A stretch of DNA of 36,303 bases from Frankiaceae bacterium (lineage in GTDB: Bacteria > Actinomycetota > Actinomycetes > JAFAQI01), in NCBI GenBank assembly GCA_030840525.1, contig JAVEEI010000137.1, positions 1 to 36,303 on the forward strand. Direction: 5' to 3'. The notes beneath the pieces are model-generated. The model searched no databases. It was given only the letters and a program-made list of their open reading frames with translations, and was not told the DNA's origin. Below are positions 26,473 through 35,951 of this stretch, one piece after another. Numbering within the stretch: the first letter of the stretch is position 1; each line of letters begins with the position of its first letter. The position numbers and the translations under genes are program-made.

Positions 26473-27336
26473 GTGCCCGAAGGCGACACCGTATGGCTGG
26501 CCGCGCGGCGGCTGCGCGATGCGCTCGCCGGTCGGCCGCTCGTACACACCGACTTTCGAGTCCCCGCGCTGGCGACCGTCGACCTGTCCGGCGAGACCGT
26601 CGTCGACGTCGCGAGTCGCGGCAAGCATCTGCTCATGCGTACCGATGCCGGCCGCACGCTGCACACCCATTTCCGGATGGATGGGACGTGGCACCTGTAC
26701 AAGCCAGGCGCGCGGTGGACCGGCGGGCCGGACTGGCAGGTCCGTGCAGTCCTCGCCAACGCGGAGTGGACCGCCGTCGGCTACCGGCTCCCTGTCGTCG
26801 AGCTCGTACCGACCGTCGACGAGGCTTCGGTGGTCGGCCATCTCGGCCCGGACCTGCTCGGGCCGGACTGGGACGCCGCCCGAGCAGTCGCGAACCTGCG
26901 CGCGCGACCCGGCCGCGAGATCGGGCCGGCCCTGCTCGACCAGCGCAACCTCGCCGGCATCGGCAACCTTTACAAGGCAGAGACGCTGTTCCTGTCCGGC
27001 GTCACGCCATGGACCGCGGTCGGCGACGTCGCGGATCTCGATGCCGTGGTCCGCCGCGCGCACCGGCTGCTGCACGCGAACCGCGACCACTGGCACCAGT
27101 CGACGACGGGCAGCCTCCGCCGCGGCGAAGAGCACTGGGTGTTCGAACGGGCCGGCAAGCCCTGCCGCCGGTGCGGCGGCCGGATCGGCACCGCTATGCA
27201 GACCGAGCCGGAGCAGCCGACGTACGGGCGGATCAGCTACTGGTGCCCGCGCTGCCAGCAAGGCCCGGCTCCCACGCCAATGCGTGCGAGCGACCGGCGC
27301 GCCGCGCCCGCCGGGTACCGCCGCTACGTGCCCTGA
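26473..27336 (+). CDS. nei: Fpg/Nei-family DNA glycosylase (endonuclease VIII-like)
   Basis: A 287-residue bifunctional DNA glycosylase/AP lyase for oxidised bases. After Met removal P2 is the catalytic N-terminal proline and E3 the catalytic acid (PEGDTVW, the Nei-type opening). K51 in SRGKHL, the helix-two-turn-helix LLDQRNLAGIGNLYK and a C-terminal zinc finger (CRRCGG ... YWCPRCQ) are present. Start GTG at 26473 is required because the proline must follow Met; upstream in-frame GTG at 26440 would destroy activity. It lies next to lhr, apart from one small VOC gene, supporting a joint repair role. Convergent with tetR. Confidence 0.93.
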   Translation: MPEGDTVWLAARRLRDALAGRPLVHTDFRVPALATVDLSGETVVDVASRGKHLLMRTDAGRTLHTHFRMDGTWHLYKPGARWTGGPDWQVRAVLANAEWTAVGYRLPVVELVPTVDEASVVGHLGPDLLGPDWDAARAVANLRARPGREIGPALLDQRNLAGIGNLYKAETLFLSGVTPWTAVGDVADLDAVVRRAHRLLHANRDHWHQSTTGSLRRGEEHWVFERAGKPCRRCGGRIGTAMQTEPEQPTYGRISYWCPRCQQGPAPTPMRASDRRAAPAGYRRYVP

Positions 27337-27413
27337 CGCAAACGCGGACTCGCGACGTGCGCCCGTTCGCGCGACGTGCGGCGGCTTCGCGCAAACCCTG
27401 CGCAGCAGCTCCG
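27337..27413. other. Convergent spacer between nei and tetR
   Basis: A 77-bp spacer holding an 11-bp direct repeat CGCGACGTGCG at 27351-27361 and 27370-27380. No intrinsic terminator is visible. Confidence 0.3.
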
Positions 27414-28046
27414 CTACGCGCCGTGGGTCAGCGAGGCCGGCGGCAGGGCGGCCGCTACGAGCGACGCCTGGCGGCTCAGCTCGACGCCCGGGAACGCGAC
27501 GAACGAGATCAGCCAGCGCAGCACGACGTCGACCGCCGCGGCGTCGGAGACCCGGCCCGCGGCATCGAGCACCGCGCGGACCCCGTCGCGGGCGAGCCGC
27601 CACGTCGGCCCGTCGTCGGGCGTGACGAACGCCGCTATCGCGGCCAACTCGTCGGTCGCCAGCCGGCGCAGCGCCGGATGCCCGCCGATGCGCTCGGCGG
27701 CCAGCGCCAACGCCTCGGCCAAGTCGTCGCGCGCCACCAGCGCGCACTCTTCGGCGAGCGACCGCACGGCGGCCTCGACGGCCGCGGCGTACACCGCGTC
27801 TTTGGCCCGGAAGTGGTTGTACAGCGTGCCTTTGGCGATCCCGGCGAGCACCGCGATGTCGCCCATCGTCGCCCGGCGCGCGCCGTGCTTCTCGACCGCG
27901 CGGGCCGCGCCGTCGAGCACCGCCGAGCGGGTGCGCTCCATCGCGTTGCCGGCCCGGCTGCGCACGCCGGGCGCGCGGCGCGGAGCCGCGGACGGCTCGG
28001 CCGAAACGGGTGGCTCGTCCGTCGCGAGCGCGTGCTCGGGAATCAC
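27414..28046 (-). CDS. TetR-family transcriptional regulator
   Basis: A 210-residue repressor-type protein. A disordered N-terminus of about 35 residues precedes the TetR helix-turn-helix ([49 protein letters not shown]). A variable ligand-binding helical domain follows. The start GTG at 28046 overlaps the clgR stop in GTGA; the longer frame upstream is arginine-rich shadow. The tail of clgR and this gene are therefore translationally coupled, an arrangement that links a proteostasis regulator to a TetR regulator. Ligand and targets are unknown. Confidence 0.88.
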   Translation of the reverse strand: MIPEHALATDEPPVSAEPSAAPRRAPGVRSRAGNAMERTRSAVLDGAARAVEKHGARRATMGDIAVLAGIAKGTLYNHFRAKDAVYAAAVEAAVRSLAEECALVARDDLAEALALAAERIGGHPALRRLATDELAAIAAFVTPDDGPTWRLARDGVRAVLDAAGRVSDAAAVDVVLRWLISFVAFPGVELSRQASLVAAALPPASLTHGA

Positions 28047-28573
28047 GCCGCGACGACGGGCAGGCCGCGGGCGGACATCGACGCAACCGGCCGGCCCGAC
28101 CGCAACTGAGCAGCGGACCTCGACGCGGCACCGGACTCCAAGGGCGCGCCGGACGGCAGCGGAGCGGTCAGCGCCGCGGACGGCGCCGCGACCCGCTCGC
28201 CCTCGTCGCCGACGCGATGCGCAACCGCGGCGGCGCTCGCGCGACCCGCGACGAGCGGCGCGACCCCGGCCACCGGGCGCGCGGAAGCGGACGCGGACCG
28301 AACGGACGAGGCGAAGCCGACCGGGCGCAGCGGGCGGCGCTCGAGCGCGACGAGATCGTCGCTGACCTCGCGCAACACCTCGGCGAGCGACACCTCGAGC
28401 GCCTCGCACACCGCACTCAGCAACTCGCTCGACGCCTCCTTCACGCCGCGCTCGACCTCGGACAGGTAACCCAAGGAGACCCGCGCCGCGGCGGCGACGT
28501 CGCGCAGAGTGCGGCCCTGACGCTGACGGTGGCGGCGGAGCACCTCACCGAGCAGCCGGCGGAAGAGCACCAT
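28043..28573 (-). CDS. clgR: XRE-type regulator ClgR
   Basis: A 176-residue regulator whose opening [74 protein letters not shown] matches actinobacterial ClgR/PopR, the activator of clp protease and other proteostasis genes. The remaining ~85 residues are Ala/Ser/Val/Pro-rich, longer than in Streptomyces, and end in VVAA. In Streptomyces a terminal Ala-Ala makes ClgR a Clp substrate, so this tail may be a degron (inference). Start ATG at 28573 has GGAGG eight bases upstream; GTG at 28582 lies inside that site. A palindrome CAAACGTTTG at 28653-28662 spans the cinA stop upstream. Confidence 0.9.
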   Translation of the reverse strand: MVLFRRLLGEVLRRHRQRQGRTLRDVAAAARVSLGYLSEVERGVKEASSELLSAVCEALEVSLAEVLREVSDDLVALERRPLRPVGFASSVRSASASARPVAGVAPLVAGRASAAAVAHRVGDEGERVAAPSAALTAPLPSGAPLESGAASRSAAQLRSGRPVASMSARGLPVVAA

Positions 28574-28651
28574 GCGGGCCACCTCCTCGTCGTCCTACCA
28601 AGCCGGAGATGCCGAGCGTACCCGCGCGCGGCGACGGCGTCTCTGGCACCG

Positions 28652-29191
28652 TCAAACGTTTGTGGACGCCGAAGCGTTCCCGTCGCGGCTGAGGACAACG
28701 AGCAGCAGATCGAGCGCCGCGGCGACCGCCGACGAACGGATTCCGGCGCGGTCGCCGGGCAGATCCAGCGCCCGCACCTCGCCGTCGTCCGGGCCGGCCA
28801 CGGCGACGAACACCGTGCCGACCGGGTTGCCGTCCTGCGGGTCGGGCCCGGCGACGCCGGTGACGCCGACGCCGTACGTCGCGCCGAGCCGGTCCCGCGC
28901 GCCGGCGGCGAGCGCGGCCGCGACGTGGGCGGATACCGGCCCCTCCGCATCCAGCAACGGTCCGGGTACGCCGGCCACGGTCTCCTTGAGGTCGGTCGCG
29001 TACACGACCAGCCCGCCACGGAACGTCGCCGACGACCCCGGCGTCGACGTGAGCGCCGCGCCGAGCAAGCCGCCGGTGAGCGACTCCGCGACCGCGACGG
29101 TCGCCGCCCGCCGGAGCAACGCCGCATGCACCTGCGCCGCATGCACCCGCGCGGCCTGCTCCTGCGCCGCGACGTCGACCGGATGTGTCAC
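28652..29191 (-). CDS. cinA: CinA-family nicotinamide-nucleotide amidohydrolase (PncC)
   Basis: A 179-residue protein corresponding to the C-terminal amidohydrolase domain of CinA, which converts NMN to nicotinate mononucleotide and ammonia. The motif AESLTGGLLGAALTSTPGSSATFRGGLVVYATDLK (Cys of the usual AESCTGG is Leu), GVTGVAGPDPQDGNPVGTVFVAV and a C-terminal ALDLLL helix are recognisable. The large N-terminal CinA domain is absent, as is usual in this actinobacterial operon. Start GTG at 29191 overlaps pgsA by GTGA. clgR follows after 78 bp. Confidence 0.9.
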   Translation of the reverse strand: MTHPVDVAAQEQAARVHAAQVHAALLRRAATVAVAESLTGGLLGAALTSTPGSSATFRGGLVVYATDLKETVAGVPGPLLDAEGPVSAHVAAALAAGARDRLGATYGVGVTGVAGPDPQDGNPVGTVFVAVAGPDDGEVRALDLPGDRAGIRSSAVAAALDLLLVVLSRDGNASASTNV

Positions 29192-29832
29192 GGCCGCGCG
29201 GCTTCCTGGCGGGCGCGTTTCATCGCGGCCCGCTCGCTGGTACGCCGCAGCCGCACGGCGCGCGCGACGTAGTCGCCGCCGGTCACCACCGTGACCACGA
29301 CCGCGATACCCATCAGCCAGAAGCGCGCCGTCCCGGCGAAGCCGGTCAACGGCAGCACGTACAGACCGATCGCGACGTTCTGGAGCAACGTCTTCACCTT
29401 GCCGCCGCGGCTCGCCGGGATGACACCGTGCCGGATCACGAAGAACCGCAGCCCGGTGATGCCGAGCTCGCGCACCAGTACGACGATCGTGACCCACCAC
29501 GCGAGGTCGCCGAGCGACGACAGGCCGATCAGCGCGGCACCGGTCAGTGTCTTGTCCGCGATCGGGTCGGCGACCTTGCCGACGTCGGTCACGAGGTTGC
29601 GGCTACGGGCGAGGTCGCCGTCGACCAGGTCGGTGATGGTCGCGACCGCGAACGCGACGAACGCCCACACCCGCCAGCCGGACGAGTGGCCGCCGTTCGC
29701 GAGCAGCAACGCGACGAACGCGGGGACGAGCAGCAGCCGCACCAACGTGAGGCCGTTCGCGATGTTCGCGACTCGCGCGGTCTGCGCCGGCTGCGCAGCG
29801 GGGTCGGCGGCGAGCCGGGTGCCGGGCGTCAT
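29188..29832 (-). CDS. pgsA: CDP-diacylglycerol-glycerol-3-phosphate 3-phosphatidyltransferase family protein
   Basis: A 214-residue integral membrane enzyme of the CDP-alcohol phosphatidyltransferase family, which makes phosphatidylglycerol phosphate. The signature D-x2-DG-x2-AR-x8-G-x3-D-x3-D is complete in [26 protein letters not shown]. About five to six hydrophobic segments follow from residue 28 on. Start ATG at 29832 overlaps the rimO stop in ATGA. It has the usual place between rimO and cinA. The pgsA name rests on context, since CDP-alcohol transferases differ in their acceptor. Confidence 0.88.
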   Translation of the reverse strand: MTPGTRLAADPAAQPAQTARVANIANGLTLVRLLLVPAFVALLLANGGHSSGWRVWAFVAFAVATITDLVDGDLARSRNLVTDVGKVADPIADKTLTGAALIGLSSLGDLAWWVTIVVLVRELGITGLRFFVIRHGVIPASRGGKVKTLLQNVAIGLYVLPLTGFAGTARFWLMGIAVVVTVVTGGDYVARAVRLRRTSERAAMKRARQEAARP

Positions 29833-31226
29833 CGCGCGGCCGGCTCGGCGACGGGTTCCGCGACCAGGTCGACGCCGTTCGCTGCGACAACACGCGCCCG
29901 CACAAGCTCGCCGCCCGCGACACCGGCACAACCGACCAGCGTCGTCGTACCGTCGACCTCCGGTGCCTGATGTTCGGTCCGGCCTTCGACGACACCGTCG
30001 TCGTCGACCGACTCGACGAGTACGTCGACGATGCTGCCGATGCGCTCTTCGGCCCGTTGCGCGACCAGCTCCTCGACGAGATCGGTGAGCCGGGCCACGC
30101 GCCGCGCGACCGCATCGCGACCGACCTTGCCAGACATCTGAGCGGCCTCGGTGCCGTCCTCGTCGGAGTAGCCGAACACACCGACCGCGTCGAGCCTCGC
30201 CGCAACGAGGAAACGCGACAGCTCGGCGACGTCCGCGCGCGTCTCGCCCGGGAACCCGACGATGATGTTGCTGCGCGCACCCGCGCCGGGATCCAGCGCA
30301 CGCACCGACGCGAGCAGGTCGAGGAACTGCTCGGTGTTGCCGAACCGCCGCATCCGCCGCAGCACCGTGCCGCTCGCGTGCTGGAACGACAGGTCGAAGT
30401 ACGACGCGACGCCGGGCGTGCACGCGATCGCCTCGACCAGCGACGGTCGCGTCTCGGCGGGTTGCAGGTAGGACACCCGCACCCGCGCGATGCCCGGCAC
30501 CGAAGCGAGCTGCGGCAACAACTTCTCCAGCGCGCGGAGGTCGCCGAGATCCTTGCCGTACGACGTCGAGTTCTCGCTCACGAGCACGAGCTCGCGCACG
30601 CCGTGCGTCGCCAACCACGACGCCTCGGCGAGTACGTCCTGCGGGTCGCGCGACACGAACGACCCGCGGAACGACGGGATCGCGCAGAATGCGCACCGCC
30701 GGTCGCATCCGGACGCGAGCTTCAGCGGCGCGACCGGGCCGCCGCCGAGCCGGCGCCGCAGCACGTTGCGCGGGCCGCCGGCATGGCCGGGGATGCCGAC
30801 GTCGGCCGCGGCGTCGCGACGTTCGACCGGTGTCAGCGGCAGCAGCGCGCGACGGTCGCGCGGCACGTGCGACGCGATGCGCTGACCGGACACCACGGCG
30901 TCGAGGTGCGCGGAGATGTCGGCGTAGCTGTCGAAGCCGAGGACCGCGTCGGCCTCGGGCAGGTCGCGGGCGAGGGTTTCGCCGTACCGCTCGGCGAGGC
31001 AGCCGACCGCGACCACCTTGCGGCCGCTGTCGTGCGCGGCGAGCAACGTGTCGATCGAGTCGCGTTTCGCCGCCTCGATGAACCCGCACGTGTTGACGAC
31101 GACCGCGTCCGCGTCGGCCGCGTCGTCGACGAGTGACCAGCCGCCGCTCTCGAGCCGGGCGGCGAGCTCTTCGGAGTCGACGTCGTTGCGCGCGCAGCCC
31201 AGTGAGACGAGCGCTACCGACTTCAC
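29829..31226 (-). CDS. rimO: Ribosomal protein S12 methylthiotransferase
   Basis: A 465-residue radical-SAM enzyme that methylthiolates an aspartate of ribosomal protein S12. N-terminal auxiliary-cluster cysteines are C11 (SLGCARN), C47 (NTCGF) and C76 (VGCLAE); radical-SAM cysteines are C174, C178 and C181 in [17 protein letters not shown] and a C-terminal TRAM-like region are present. The SLGCARN opening separates it from MiaB in the same window. An insert of about 45 residues (about 120-165) between the two cluster domains is rich in Arg, Pro and Gly. Start GTG at 31226; one base separates it from the rodZ-like gene. Confidence 0.94.
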   Translation of the reverse strand: MKSVALVSLGCARNDVDSEELAARLESGGWSLVDDAADADAVVVNTCGFIEAAKRDSIDTLLAAHDSGRKVVAVGCLAERYGETLARDLPEADAVLGFDSYADISAHLDAVVSGQRIASHVPRDRRALLPLTPVERRDAAADVGIPGHAGGPRNVLRRRLGGGPVAPLKLASGCDRRCAFCAIPSFRGSFVSRDPQDVLAEASWLATHGVRELVLVSENSTSYGKDLGDLRALEKLLPQLASVPGIARVRVSYLQPAETRPSLVEAIACTPGVASYFDLSFQHASGTVLRRMRRFGNTEQFLDLLASVRALDPGAGARSNIIVGFPGETRADVAELSRFLVAARLDAVGVFGYSDEDGTEAAQMSGKVGRDAVARRVARLTDLVEELVAQRAEERIGSIVDVLVESVDDDGVVEGRTEHQAPEVDGTTTLVGCAGVAGGELVRARVVAANGVDLVAEPVAEPAAR

Positions 31227-31227
31227 G

Positions 31228-31995
31228 TCAGACGAACGTGACGTCGCCGGCCGGCTTCACGGTGACGTGCGCGACGTTGCCGGACGAGCGCGGCACCCCG
31301 AAGTCCTGGCTGTCGGCGACGAGCTGCACGGCCGGCGCGTTGCCGATGACGAGGGTGAGGCCGTGCGCGTCGCGGAACGTGCGCGCCTCGCCGTGGTTGA
31401 GGATCGCGGAGAACAGCACCCGGTGGGTCAGCGTCTCGACGTGCAGCCACGTCTTGCTGCCGGTGACCCGGATGAGTACGACGGCGTCGCGCGGCGGCAC
31501 CATCGCGACGGCGGTCGGCGGCGGCGACGCGAGCGGCGACGGGGAGGTCGGGCTGGTCGACGGCGACGGCACCGTCGGGAAGTCGTTGGCGACCGACGTA
31601 CCCGGCTTCGCCGTACCGTTCTTGAAGATGCCGTAACCGGCGAGCGCGCAGATCACCAGCAGCGCGGCCGCCATCGCGCCGGTCCAGTTGGGCCGCCGCC
31701 GGTCGGCCCGGGCCGCGAGGTCGGGGTCGGTCGGCTGGTTGGGGACCGGGACCGGCGCCGGCTCTTCGACGTGCGTGCGGTCGAACTCGGCGACGAGCGG
31801 CTCGGGGTCGGTCCCGACGGCGCGCGCGATGCTGCGAATGTGACCACGGGCGTAGACGGCGCCGCCGCACGGCTCGAACTGGTCGGCCTCGATCGCGCGG
31901 ATCAGACCGGCGCGGATGCGGGTCGCGCTGCTGACGTCCTCGACCGACAGGCCGCGCTCGTCGCGCGCACGGGCGAGGTCAGCACCGACCGACAC
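31228..31995 (-). CDS. RodZ-like HTH membrane protein (DUF4115)
   Basis: A 255-residue protein. Residues 1-72 form a RodZ-type helix-turn-helix ([37 protein letters not shown]). A proline-rich linker (about 75-95), one transmembrane helix (about 105-124), a Ser/Thr/Pro-rich external linker with repeats of SPTS/SPSP (about 138-160) and a C-terminal beta domain of DUF4115 type follow. RodZ links MreB to the envelope in rods; actinobacterial relatives next to rimO are of uncertain role. Start GTG at 31995. ftsK lies 102 bp upstream in the same direction. Confidence 0.85.
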   Translation of the reverse strand: MSVGADLARARDERGLSVEDVSSATRIRAGLIRAIEADQFEPCGGAVYARGHIRSIARAVGTDPEPLVAEFDRTHVEEPAPVPVPNQPTDPDLAARADRRRPNWTGAMAAALLVICALAGYGIFKNGTAKPGTSVANDFPTVPSPSTSPTSPSPLASPPPTAVAMVPPRDAVVLIRVTGSKTWLHVETLTHRVLFSAILNHGEARTFRDAHGLTLVIGNAPAVQLVADSQDFGVPRSSGNVAHVTVKPAGDVTFV

Positions 31996-32097
31996 GGCGA
32001 CCGAGCCTCCTGGGGACGTGATGGACGGCCGGCCATGCCGGCGTACCGCCGAGTCTAGACGCCGTGCCGATTTCTCGACAAAGGAGCAGTCGGGTGA

Positions 32098-34584
32098 CTA
32101 CGCGTCGCCACGCAGCGTCAGCAGGATCGCGTCGAGCTCGTCCGGACGGACCAGCACGTCGCGCGCCTTCGACCCCTCGCTCGGGCCGACGATGCCGCGC
32201 GACTCCATCAGGTCCATGAGCCGGCCGGCCTTCGCGAAACCGACGCGCAACTTGCGTTGCAGCATCGACGTCGACCCGAACTGCGTACTGACGACCAGCT
32301 CGGTCGCCTGGCAGAGCAGGTCGAGGTCGTCGCCGACCTCGTCGTCGATCTCGCGCTTCGCCGCGACCCCAGCGGTGACGTCGTCGCGGTAGGTCGGCTC
32401 CATCTGCGCCTTGCAGTGCCGTACGACGGCCTCGATCTCGCCGTCGGAGACGTACGCCCCCTGCAGCCGGATCGGCTTGCTCTCCCCCATCGGCAGGAAC
32501 AGCGCGTCGCCGCCGCCGACGAGCTTCTCCGCGCCCGGCTGGTCGAGGATGACCCGGCTGTCGGCGAGGCTTGCGGTCGCGAACGCGAGCCGGCTCGGCA
32601 CGTTCGCCTTGATCAGCCCGGTGACGACGTCGACGCTCGGCCGCTGCGTCGCGAGGACGAGGTGGATGCCGGCCGCGCGGGCGAGCTGCGTGATCCGTAC
32701 GACGGCGTCCTCGACGTCGCGCGGCGCGACCATCATCAGGTCGGCGAGCTCGTCGACGATGACGAGCAGGTACGGGTACGGCGTGAAGGTGCGGTCGTCG
32801 CCGGGTGCCAGCGTCATCTTGCCGGCCCGCAGCTTCGCGTTGAAGTCGTCGATGTGCCGGACGCCCGCGGCTTCCATGTCGTCGTAGCGCATGTCCATCT
32901 CGCGGACGACCCACTGCAACGCCTCGGACGCCTTCTTCGGGTTGGTGATGATCGGCGTGATGAGGTGCGGGATGCCTTGGTAGTGCGTCAGCTCGACCCG
33001 CTTCGGGTCGATGAGCACGAGCCGCACCTGGTCCGGGGTCGCGCGGCCGAGGATCGACGTAATCAGCGCGTTGATACAGGTCGACTTGCCGGCGCCGGTC
33101 GCACCGGCGATGAGCATGTGCGGCATCTTCGCGAGGTTCGCGGCGATGAACCTGCCTTCGACGTCCTTGCCGAGCGCGACCAGCAACGGGTGGTGGTCGT
33201 TGGTCGCGATGCTGCTGCGCAGTACGTCGCCGAGCGCGACCATCTCGCGGTCGGTGTTGGGGATCTCGATGCCGATCGCGGACCGGCCGGGGATCACGTC
33301 GATGATCCGCACGTCCGGGCTCTTCACGGCGTACGCGATGTTGCGTTGCAGCTGCTTGATCCGCTCGACCTTGACCGCAGGGCCGAGCTCGATTTCGTAG
33401 CGGGTGACAGTGGGGCCGCGGCTGAACCCGGTGACCGACGCGTCGACCTCGAACTCGCCGAAGACCTGGGTGAGCGCTTCGATCACCGCGTCGTTGGCCT
33501 TGCTCCGCGCCTTCGCGGCCGGGCCTTCGCGCAGCATCGTCAGCGCGGGCAATTTGTAGTCGCCGTCGCCAAGCGCCATCTGGACTGTCTTCTTCGGTGC
33601 CTCGGTGACCGGGCCCGGCGGGACGACGATCGGGATCGGGCCGGTGTCGAGCATCGACGGGTCCATAGGCACCGGCTCGGCGACGAGCGGCGACGCGGAG
33701 AACGGCGCGGACTCCGCGGCCGTCAGGTCGATGACGTCCTTCTTGTCCTTGCGCCGCGAGCGCTTCTTCACCGGCTCGTCGGCGACGATGTCGAGACCGG
33801 CGTCGTCGCCGTCCGTCTCGTCGTCGGACGCGGTACGGCGCAGGCCGCGGAGGCGTTGCGGTACGGCGTGCAGCGGGGTGCCGCTCACGACGACGAGACC
33901 GAACGCCATGACGAACAGCAGCAGCGGTACGGCGAGGTAGACGGTGACCGCGCTCTTCAGCGGCGACCCGGCGAGGACGCCGACGATCCCGCCGGCGCCG
34001 CGGCGGCCGGCGCCGGTCGTCGGGTCGCCGTGCAGCAGGTCGAGGACGCCGAGCGCGCCGAGGCTCGCGGCCAGCCAGCCGACGGTCGAGCGACCGCGCG
34101 GGGCGTCGGTCGCGGGGGTGCGCAGCAACCGCCACGCCGCGAAGCCGAGCAGCGGCGGGAGGACCATGACGGCCGAGCCGACGAGGGTGCGGACGGCGAT
34201 AGTGACGCCGTGACCGACCGGCCCGCCGGCCGACGCCCACGCGCCGACCGCGACGACGAGGGCCGCGGCGAGCGCGGCCAGGCCGACGCCGTCGCGACGC
34301 TGCGCCGGCTCGAGGTCGCGGGCGCCGTTGCCGAGGTGGCGGGCGATGCCGCCGGCCGCGTGGGCGAGCAGCATCCAGAGGCCGGCCAGCAGCCGGACGA
34401 GCGCGCGGACCAGCCGGACCGGGAGTCCGGGGCCGTGCCGTTGCGGCTTGCGGCTGGCCGGCTTGCGCGCCGGCGGCTTGCGGGACGGCGTACGCGGGGC
34501 CGCGCGGGTGGCTGCGGCGGGACGGGTGGACGGCCCGGACGAGCGCGTGCTCGGTCGGGGCCGCGCCGGAGTACGCGTAGCCAC
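32098..34584 (-). CDS. ftsK: DNA translocase FtsK/SpoIIIE
   Basis: An 828-residue septal DNA pump. A basic, proline-rich N-terminus (1-55) leads to four to five transmembrane helices (about 57-235), an acidic linker (about 250-330), the motor with FtsK alpha/beta domains (Walker A GATGAGKS at 494-501; DELADLMM motif) and a gamma winged-helix domain (from about residue 745, GSTSMLQRKLRVGFAKAGRLMDLMESRGIVGPSEGSKARDVL) that reads polar sequences. Length and domains are standard for Streptomyces-like FtsK. Start GTG at 34584. It is the first gene of the minus-strand operon leading through rodZ-like, rimO, pgsA and cinA. Confidence 0.96.
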   Translation of the reverse strand: MATRTPARPRPSTRSSGPSTRPAAATRAAPRTPSRKPPARKPASRKPQRHGPGLPVRLVRALVRLLAGLWMLLAHAAGGIARHLGNGARDLEPAQRRDGVGLAALAAALVVAVGAWASAGGPVGHGVTIAVRTLVGSAVMVLPPLLGFAAWRLLRTPATDAPRGRSTVGWLAASLGALGVLDLLHGDPTTGAGRRGAGGIVGVLAGSPLKSAVTVYLAVPLLLFVMAFGLVVVSGTPLHAVPQRLRGLRRTASDDETDGDDAGLDIVADEPVKKRSRRKDKKDVIDLTAAESAPFSASPLVAEPVPMDPSMLDTGPIPIVVPPGPVTEAPKKTVQMALGDGDYKLPALTMLREGPAAKARSKANDAVIEALTQVFGEFEVDASVTGFSRGPTVTRYEIELGPAVKVERIKQLQRNIAYAVKSPDVRIIDVIPGRSAIGIEIPNTDREMVALGDVLRSSIATNDHHPLLVALGKDVEGRFIAANLAKMPHMLIAGATGAGKSTCINALITSILGRATPDQVRLVLIDPKRVELTHYQGIPHLITPIITNPKKASEALQWVVREMDMRYDDMEAAGVRHIDDFNAKLRAGKMTLAPGDDRTFTPYPYLLVIVDELADLMMVAPRDVEDAVVRITQLARAAGIHLVLATQRPSVDVVTGLIKANVPSRLAFATASLADSRVILDQPGAEKLVGGGDALFLPMGESKPIRLQGAYVSDGEIEAVVRHCKAQMEPTYRDDVTAGVAAKREIDDEVGDDLDLLCQATELVVSTQFGSTSMLQRKLRVGFAKAGRLMDLMESRGIVGPSEGSKARDVLVRPDELDAILLTLRGDA

Positions 34585-34657
34585 GACGTCAGGCTAGTCC
34601 CTCAGGCCACACAAGCCTCAGACGTCACGCGCGCGTGTCGGCTGCGTCGACCACGTC

Positions 34658-34727
34658 CGTGATCATGGCGTTCGCAGCAGTTTTCGGCGTGATCATGGTG
34701 TTCGCAGCCGTACAACGCCATGATCAC
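34658..34727. repeat. Intergenic direct plus inverted repeat element
   Basis: A 21-bp direct repeat (34658-34678 and 34688-34708, one mismatch, 30-bp period) starting CGTGATCATGG. An inverted copy AACGCCATGATCAC follows at 34714-34727 and pairs perfectly with 34659-34672. It lies between divergent ftsK and the aminotransferase gene. I believe similar GTGATCATGG elements occur in other actinomycetes (recalled, not checked). Confidence 0.6.
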
Positions 34728-34754
34728 CGGCTGGGGCGCCGCCCAGGCCCCGGC

Positions 34755-34767
34755 TACGTTGACGGGC
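34755..34767 (+). promoter_or_regulatory. Possible leaderless promoter of the aminotransferase gene
   Basis: TACGTT (TAnnnT type -10) ends seven bases before ATG 34768, which would put transcription start at the ATG itself. No ribosome-binding site is seen before that ATG. The -35 region is not recognisable. Confidence 0.35.
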
Positions 34768-35907
34768 ATGAGCGAACTGCCGCCGACGGCCTGGCTGGTG
34801 GACCCCGACATCGCGTACCTCAACCACGGCGGCTTCGGCGCGCTGCCCCGGCCGGTCGCCGACGCGGCCGCCGCCATCCGCGCCGAGATCGAGGCGAACC
34901 CGACCGACATGCTGATGCGGCGCTGGCAGCCGCAGGTGGACGCGGTCCGCGCGCGGGTCGCCGCGTTCCTTCGCACCGATGCGGCGAACCTCGTCTTCGT
35001 CGGCAACGCGACCGCCGGGACCGCGACCGTGCTCGCGAGCCTCGACTGGCAGCCGGGCGACGAGGTCGTCTCGACCGACCACCGCTACCCCGCGGTCGCG
35101 AGCCAGCTCGGCGTGCTGCTCCGGTCCGGCGTCAAGGTCGTCGAGCAGCACGTGCCGGTCGACGTGACGTCGGCCGCGCAGGTCGTCGACCTCGTCATGG
35201 CCGGCGTGACCGCGCGGACGAAGCTCGTCGTCGTCGACCACATCGCGTCGCCGACCGGGTTCGTCTTCCCGGTCGCCGAGGTGGCGGCGGCGGCGCGCGA
35301 GCGCGGGCTGCCCGTCCTCGTCGACGCCGCGCACGCGCCCGGACAGGTCGACGTCGATGTCGACGCGCTCGGCGTCGACTTCTGGGTCGGCAACCTGCAC
35401 AAGTGGGTGTGCTCGCCGCGCGGCTGCGCCGGGTTGGTGGTCGCGCCCCGCTGGCAGGACGTCGTACGGCCGCGGGTCGCGTCGCACGGCTACGCCTCCG
35501 GTTACCACGAGGCGTTCGACTGGACCGGTACGGCGGACGCGGTGCCGTTGCTCGCGGTCCCGGCGGCGCTCGACTTCTGGGACGGCCTCGGCTGGGACGC
35601 GGTCCGCGCGTACCAACGCGACGTCGTCACGGCCGGCGCGCACGCCGTCGCGGACGCGATCGGCACCGAGGTCGCGATCGCCGACGAGTTCACCGCGGCG
35701 ATCCGGATCGTGCGGCTGCCCGTCGTCCTCGGCACCGACGCCGAACGCGAGAAAGTGGCGTACGGCCTGATCGCCGACCATGGCGTCACCGCACACATCA
35801 CCGAGCACGCCGGTACGACGTACGTCCGCATGTGCGGCCAGCTCTACAACACCCCGGAGCACTACGACCGCTTGGCCGCCGCGCTGCCGAAAGTTCTCGA
35901 TGCATGA
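34768..35907 (+). CDS. Class V aminotransferase (isopenicillin-N epimerase-like)
   Basis: A 379-residue PLP enzyme of fold type I, class V. The N-terminal YLNHGGFGALPRPV, the PLP-phosphate segment NATAGTATVLAS, the D in VDAAHAPG (about 186) and the Schiff-base lysine K212 in GNLHKW are present; the C-terminus has VRMCGQLYNTPEHYDRL. It resembles isopenicillin-N-epimerase-like or cysteine-desulfurase-like enzymes encoded alone. Substrate cannot be told. Start ATG at 34768 is chosen over the open frame from 34720 because the sequence before it is repeat DNA and MSELPPTAWL fits the family. Opposite orientation to ftsK. Confidence 0.88.
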   Translation: MSELPPTAWLVDPDIAYLNHGGFGALPRPVADAAAAIRAEIEANPTDMLMRRWQPQVDAVRARVAAFLRTDAANLVFVGNATAGTATVLASLDWQPGDEVVSTDHRYPAVASQLGVLLRSGVKVVEQHVPVDVTSAAQVVDLVMAGVTARTKLVVVDHIASPTGFVFPVAEVAAAARERGLPVLVDAAHAPGQVDVDVDALGVDFWVGNLHKWVCSPRGCAGLVVAPRWQDVVRPRVASHGYASGYHEAFDWTGTADAVPLLAVPAALDFWDGLGWDAVRAYQRDVVTAGAHAVADAIGTEVAIADEFTAAIRIVRLPVVLGTDAEREKVAYGLIADHGVTAHITEHAGTTYVRMCGQLYNTPEHYDRLAAALPKVLDA

Positions 35908-35951
35908 CGAGACGCCCATCTCGTTCGTGTGCTCGCCGCAGTGGTATCGCG

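Noticed and set aside
34720-34767. Upstream ATG at 34720 as start of the aminotransferase
   Set aside because: It lies inside the repeat element and adds residues not seen in the family; ATG 34768 gives a typical N-terminus.
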